From: Gammaproteobacteria bacterium
GTDB lineage: Bacteria > Pseudomonadota > Gammaproteobacteria > Enterobacterales > Alteromonadaceae
Direction of reading: 5' to 3'
DNA: 64,000 bases
Assembly (NCBI GenBank): GCA_017302255.1
Contig: JAFLDV010000009.1
Location: 52,417 to 116,416 of the forward strand
Numbering within the stretch: position 1 is the stretch's first letter; every line of letters begins with the position of its first letter. The position numbers and the translations under genes were made by a program. Shown piece after piece: positions 60,544 through 64,000 of this stretch. Below the pieces are notes generated by a model that saw only the letters and a list, made by a program, of their open reading frames with translations, ran no database searches and was not told the origin of the DNA.

Positions 60544-61317
60544 ATGAGTCAGCAATTCAATGGTAAAAAATTATTAGTCGTCGGTGGCAGTAGTGGCATG
60601 GGTTTCGAAACCGCCAAGTTGGTTTTGGCAGGCGGCGGAACTGCGGTTATCGTGGGGAACAAAGCCGAAAAAACTGCGCAGGCCGCGCGTGAATTAGCAA
60701 AGTTTGGGCTTGTTACCGCACTGACCGCGAATTTGACCGATGCGCAAAGCTTGCAAACTTTGTTGGCGCAATTAATGCTGGAACATCGCGATATTGATTT
60801 GTTGGTCAATGCTGCCGGTGTGTTTTACCCGAAAAGTTTCTTGCAACATTCGGCGGCTGATTATGAGCAATATATGCTGTTAAATAAGGCTTTTTTCTTT
60901 ATTACACAGCAAGTTGTCGCCAATTTAGTGAATGCTGGGCGTCCTGGTGCTATTGTGAACATTGGTTCGATGTGGGCGAAACAAGCCATCGCCGCCACGC
61001 CATCCTCGGCATACTCAATGGCCAAAGCTGGTTTGCATTCTTTGACCCAACATTTAGCGATGGAACTCGCTGGGCAGCAAATTCGTGTGAATGCGGTATC
61101 GCCAGCTGTGGTGCAAACCCCGATTTATGAAGGGTTTATTCCAAAAGATGAGGTGCATAATACGCTGCAAGGCTTTAATGGTTTTCACCCAATAGGCCGT
61201 GTGGGTACCGCGCTTGATGTGGCAGAAACCGTAGCTTTTTTATTATCAGACAAAGCGTCATGGGTCACGGGCGCGATTTGGGATGTAGACGGTGGCGTGA
61301 TGGCAGGACGTAATTAA
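60544..61317 (+). CDS. Short-chain dehydrogenase/reductase
   Basis: The 257 residues show the NAD(P)-binding start ([30 protein letters not shown], GxxxGxG type), [12 protein letters not shown], the catalytic Ser-Tyr-Lys in GAIVNIGSM and [14 protein letters not shown], and the C-terminal [18 protein letters not shown]. Classical SDR enzymes oxidise or reduce alcohols and ketones; the substrate is unknown. The ATG follows GCGGAG at a good distance. It faces the LysR gene and is followed by a terminator before the cupin gene. Confidence 0.95.
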   Translation: MSQQFNGKKLLVVGGSSGMGFETAKLVLAGGGTAVIVGNKAEKTAQAARELAKFGLVTALTANLTDAQSLQTLLAQLMLEHRDIDLLVNAAGVFYPKSFLQHSAADYEQYMLLNKAFFFITQQVVANLVNAGRPGAIVNIGSMWAKQAIAATPSSAYSMAKAGLHSLTQHLAMELAGQQIRVNAVSPAVVQTPIYEGFIPKDEVHNTLQGFNGFHPIGRVGTALDVAETVAFLLSDKASWVTGAIWDVDGGVMAGRN

Positions 61318-61382
61318 GCCGAATTACTCGATTTGCTGTGACGCAAATAAAGCCTATGTTGCGTTGCATCACAATGATTTGC

Positions 61383-61417
61383 GGCCTATCGGGGTAATAC
61401 TACCGATGGGCCTTTTA
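61383..61417 (+). terminator. Terminator after the SDR gene
   Basis: GGCCTATCGG pairs with CCGATGGGCC (10 bp with one G-T pair) around a 10-base loop and is followed by TTTTATTG. It lies 25 bases before the cupin gene, which therefore probably has read-through or its own promoter. Confidence 0.7.
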
Positions 61418-61441
61418 TTGATCGTCTTCTGGAGCTATTTC

Positions 61442-62140
61442 ATGCGAATAAACGCAGATTTTTCTCTACCTGCTTTGGTGTTAGCTGAACAGCAGCAGTG
61501 GATCGCTTCGCCGCAAGCGGGCATTGAGCGGGTGATGCTCGATCGCATTGGGGTGGAAAAAGCACGTGCGACAAGTTTGGTGCGTTATGCCGCGAATTCA
61601 TCTTTTCCGGCGCATGAGCATCCAGCTGGCGAGGAAATCTTGGTGTTGTCGGGGCATTTTTGTGCGGATGGTGTTTGTTATGGTCCCGGTACTTACTTGC
61701 GAAATCCGCCAGGTTCAAGCCATCAACCTTATAGCGATGATGGCACGGTGATTTTCGTCAAACTGATGCAAATGCTGGAGACAGAGCAAGCAACGGTTTG
61801 TATCGACACCAGCGATAGTCAGCTTTGGCAGGATGGACCAACCGCACGTTTCTGCTTGTTGTTTGAAAACCCGCAGGAACGGGTGGAATTAGTCGAATTG
61901 CCAGCGCAGGGCGAACTTAGTTTGGCGCTACCTGCGGGTGCTGAACTTTTGGTGTTAGCGGGGCAGCTAACCGAGCAATCGCAGATTTGGTCTGCAGCTA
62001 TTTATCCTACAACAGAGATTTGGCCTAAAGGGCTTTGGCAAAAAAACACTTGGGCCAGATTGCCAGCGCACAGCCATTTACAGTTGCAAGCAGGTGAGGC
62101 AGGTGCTCGTTTTTATCTCAAAACTGGACATTTAGCATGA
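61442..62140 (+). CDS. ChrR-like cupin domain protein
   Basis: The 232-residue protein has two cupin-like halves. The first contains SSFPAHEHPAGEEILVLSGHFCADGVCYGPGTYLRNPPGSSHQPYSDDG, where the HxHxxxxE and later His are metal-binding and the PPGSSHxP end matches the ChrR/anti-sigma-type cupin. The second half (LVELPAQGELSLALPAGAELLVLAG, PAHSHLQLQAGEAGARFYLKTG) is more degenerate. The ATG at 61442 is preceded by GGAGC. It overlaps the FAD oxidoreductase gene by 4 bases (ATGA), so the two are translationally coupled. Confidence 0.85.
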   Translation: MRINADFSLPALVLAEQQQWIASPQAGIERVMLDRIGVEKARATSLVRYAANSSFPAHEHPAGEEILVLSGHFCADGVCYGPGTYLRNPPGSSHQPYSDDGTVIFVKLMQMLETEQATVCIDTSDSQLWQDGPTARFCLLFENPQERVELVELPAQGELSLALPAGAELLVLAGQLTEQSQIWSAAIYPTTEIWPKGLWQKNTWARLPAHSHLQLQAGEAGARFYLKTGHLA

Positions 62141-63243
62141 CTCGCAATACATCTCGCATTGCTATCATCGGCGGCGGTTTAAGTGGGCTTTATACCGCAT
62201 ATTTGCTGGAGCTGCGCGGTTTTGCCAATTACCAAATATTTGAGGCACGTTCTCGACTTGGCGGGCGCATTGATGGTTTCAGCTTAGCTGGCGCAGACAT
62301 GTCAGACGCAAACTCGAGCGATCGATTTGACCTTGGCCCTACTTGGTATTGGCCACAAATGCAGCCCGCATTTGCGCAAGTAATTGCCGAGTTAGGCCTG
62401 GAGTCTTTTGCCCAATACGATCAGGGCGATATGTTATTCGAGCGCTCGCAGAGTAGCCCTCCTATGCGCATGTCAGGCTATCGCAATGAACTGCTGACAA
62501 TGCGTTTAGTAGGCGGTATGTCGGCGCTGATTGCCGCTTTGCAGGAAAAAATTCCTGCCGATAAAATTTGTTATCAGCAGCAGGTGCAAGCTATTGCTTT
62601 AGCGAATGACGAAGTTACTTTGCAGTTGGCTTCTGGCGCGATTGCGCATGTTGACCAAGTAATCATCGCCGCGCCGCCGAGGCTTATCGCCAGCACGGTC
62701 AGTTTTCAACCGGCACTGCCAAATCAACTGCAACAAGCATGGCTAGCCACCGATACTTGGATGGCACCGCATGCGAAATTCTTAGCAGTATTTCCCACAG
62801 CATTTTGGCGGGAACAAGGCTTGTCTGGCTCGGCGCGCAGCAACATTGGCCCGATGGTCGAAATTCATGACGCTAGTTTGCCAAACGGTAAGGCGGCATT
62901 ATTTGGTTTTGTTGGCTATCCGGCCGAAGCGCGCCGGCAGTTGGGCGCTGAACAATTGCAGCAGCAATGTCAGGCGCAGTTGCTGCGATTATTCGGGCCA
63001 TTAGCTGCGACTGTGGAAGGGTTTGAATTAAAGGATTGGGCGCAAGATCCACTCACGGCAACTGTTACCGATAGTTCAGGCCAAGCCGCACATCCACAGC
63101 CGCCAAGTTACTTTGTGGCCGATGGGCCTTGGCAACACAAGTTATTCGGCGCCGGCAGTGAATGGTCGACGAATTATCCAGGTTATCTTGCTGGGTGTAT
63201 TGAAGCGGCTGAGCAAGCGTTGCTGAAAGTCGCATGGTTATAA
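62137..63243 (+). CDS. FAD-dependent amine oxidase-like oxidoreductase
   Basis: The 368-residue flavoprotein has an N-terminal Rossmann motif (IAIIGGGLSGLYTAYLLELRG), then FEARSRLGGRIDGF, the GG-doublet motif of the monoamine oxidase/phytoene desaturase superfamily, and a C-terminal FAD-binding segment (LFGAGSEWSTNYPGYLAGCIEAAEQAL). FDLGPTWYWPQMQPAFAQV resembles the substrate domain of amine oxidases. The length is shorter than usual (about 450), with a smaller substrate domain. It is coupled to the cupin gene and may act with the SDR upstream on a small molecule that the LysR regulator senses (inference). Confidence 0.9.
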   Translation: MTRNTSRIAIIGGGLSGLYTAYLLELRGFANYQIFEARSRLGGRIDGFSLAGADMSDANSSDRFDLGPTWYWPQMQPAFAQVIAELGLESFAQYDQGDMLFERSQSSPPMRMSGYRNELLTMRLVGGMSALIAALQEKIPADKICYQQQVQAIALANDEVTLQLASGAIAHVDQVIIAAPPRLIASTVSFQPALPNQLQQAWLATDTWMAPHAKFLAVFPTAFWREQGLSGSARSNIGPMVEIHDASLPNGKAALFGFVGYPAEARRQLGAEQLQQQCQAQLLRLFGPLAATVEGFELKDWAQDPLTATVTDSSGQAAHPQPPSYFVADGPWQHKLFGAGSEWSTNYPGYLAGCIEAAEQALLKVAWL

Positions 63244-63467
63244 CCAACGTGGCTCTAGGGCTAGTAGCTAGCTTCATTCTAAAGTCGGCAAGCTGTGACA
63301 CATTGTAATGAAAATCTATAAAAGTTCAGCGATATATCTGAATGGTCATTGGTTACAATTCTCTTGTTTTCAGATGTTTATCGCATGCTAGTGTAAAAGG
63401 TAAGTGTAACAATCAAATCAAAAAATTTGCCATGCTGGCGATGTCAAAGTTTCGATGGAGTTTTTCA

Positions 63468-64000
63468 ATGGCTATTTATTGTCAGATACTTTTGTTCATT
63501 ATTGCGCTTTGCCCTTTCCAAGTATTGGCAACAAATGAAGTGTCGACTGTACTCACTAAGACTGATAGTGGCATTTGGCGCGCTCATTTTTCTGCAAAAA
63601 AGCCGGTTAAGCAGATCTCGTTCCACCGAAGTCCGGATAGTTCAAGGATAAAACGCTGGAAAGCGACCTCTGCTGAGTTTGAAATACTGAAAATCAACAA
63701 TGATTTTGAAGCGGTAAGGCGTATGGACGGTAAACCATTCACTGAGGTCGAATTTGGCCTCACTACTTCTTATGTTGTATTGCCCAAAGATTATGCACCT
63801 TTTTCGCCTTTTAGTGACGGGGGCATGTTATTGCATTCTGGACGGTTTTTTGCCTGCGCTGAATATTGTGCAAGTGAGATAAACCAATGGCAGTTGACGA
63901 TCCGAGCGCCCAAAGGCGACAACATCATCGTCGGCGGTATTGTCCATTCTGCAGAAGTCAGCTGGCTGGACAGTGATAGTGGCCAAAATGTCTATTGTGG
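63468..64000 (+). CDS. Secreted hypothetical protein, truncated by the window end
   Basis: The open frame starts at an ATG preceded by GGAG and runs off the right edge after 177 residues. The first 20 (AIYCQILLFIIALCPFQVLAT) are a signal peptide. The rest reads VSTVLTKTDSGIWRAHFSAKKPVKQISFHRSPDSSRIKRWKATSAEFEILKINNDFEAVRRMDGKPFTEVEFGLTTSYVVLPKDYAPFSPFSDGGMLLHSGRFFACAEYC, with no family that I recognise with confidence. The KPVKQISFHRSPDSSRIKRW part resembles the N-terminal domain of some secreted peptidase-like proteins, but I cannot establish this. The AT-rich 63244-63467 stretch upstream holds its likely promoter. Confidence 0.7.
   Translation, partial: MAIYCQILLFIIALCPFQVLATNEVSTVLTKTDSGIWRAHFSAKKPVKQISFHRSPDSSRIKRWKATSAEFEILKINNDFEAVRRMDGKPFTEVEFGLTTSYVVLPKDYAPFSPFSDGGMLLHSGRFFACAEYCASEINQWQLTIRAPKGDNIIVGGIVHSAEVSWLDSDSGQNVYC

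Noticed and set aside
1..64000. CRISPR arrays, tRNA and rRNA genes, prophage or integrase genes
   Set aside because: I looked for regularly spaced direct repeats, clover-leaf-like GGTTCGAATCC segments and typical integrase or transposase motifs, and saw none.

Overview
The window looks like a piece of the chromosome of a free-living, glycan-degrading gammaproteobacterium, most like Rheinheimera and other Alteromonadales/Chromatiaceae-type genomes. This rests on gene content and my family recognition, not on a database search. It carries argA, dusC, rlmF, glpE-glpG and ubiC-ubiA, a TonB-dependent receptor with a tryptophan-halogenase-like partner, a SLC45-type sugar MFS, RstAB-like regulators with MipA/OmpV and DUF3019 genes, and many two-component or chemotaxis-type proteins. 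Base composition is moderate (GC a little under one half by eye). I see no tRNA, rRNA, CRISPR array, phage or intact transposase gene.

Layout. 1-3140: the end of a glycerol-3-phosphate dehydrogenase gene, an EthD-like protein, a DUF2167 membrane protein and argA. 3608-8845: a membrane-stress cluster of PspA-like, OB-fold membrane protein and flotillin genes, convergent with ATP-grasp glutathionylspermidine-synthase-like, DUF1190 lipoprotein and DUF350 genes. 9044-12935: a chemoreceptor and an M13 lipoprotein peptidase. 13452-20512: TonB-dependent receptor, tryptophan-halogenase-like flavoprotein and GH13 amylase. 20670-27178: small proteins, an endonuclease/exonuclease/phosphatase protein, dusC, a Bcr/CflA exporter, an unrecognised large protein and a DUF3334 CheX-like protein. 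27222-30469: a tightly coupled MipA/DUF3019/response regulator/kinase operon. 30776-36831: LacI regulator, rlmF, GH15 glucoamylase and sugar MFS. 37201-47066: signalling (kinase, HDOD, TPR), DUF2256, MarR-MATE, M48-LemA and glpE-glpG. 47154-53491: FliL-like protein, ubiCA, a tandem pair of unknown membrane paralogs, a 41-bp-period repeat, VOC, isochorismatase-type and DUF3429 genes, and a 672-bp inverted-repeat element. 53489-64000: SNF2 helicase, amidohydrolase, and a LysR/SDR/cupin/FAD-oxidoreductase region, ending in a truncated secreted protein.

The main system is a split alpha-glucan (maltodextrin/starch) regulon. The same palindrome, TGAATACGTATTCA, occurs upstream of the TonB-dependent receptor (13323-13336) and upstream of the sugar MFS/glucoamylase pair (37065-37078). 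At both sites it lies exactly the same distance from a TTGTnn-N17-TAnnAA promoter-like sequence facing the target gene. A LacI-family regulator lies between the two loci. I infer one regulon: receptor uptake, periplasmic GH13 and GH15 hydrolysis, and MFS import, with a halogenase-like flavoprotein of unknown role embedded in it.

Other points of interest are the 672-bp TA-flanked inverted-repeat element at 52820-53491, whose terminal TA supplies the stop codon of the SNF2 gene, with a decayed relative at 59028-59093; the tandem paralogs at 49287-50913; and several genes whose true starts, by ribosome binding site, lie inside the longest reading frame.
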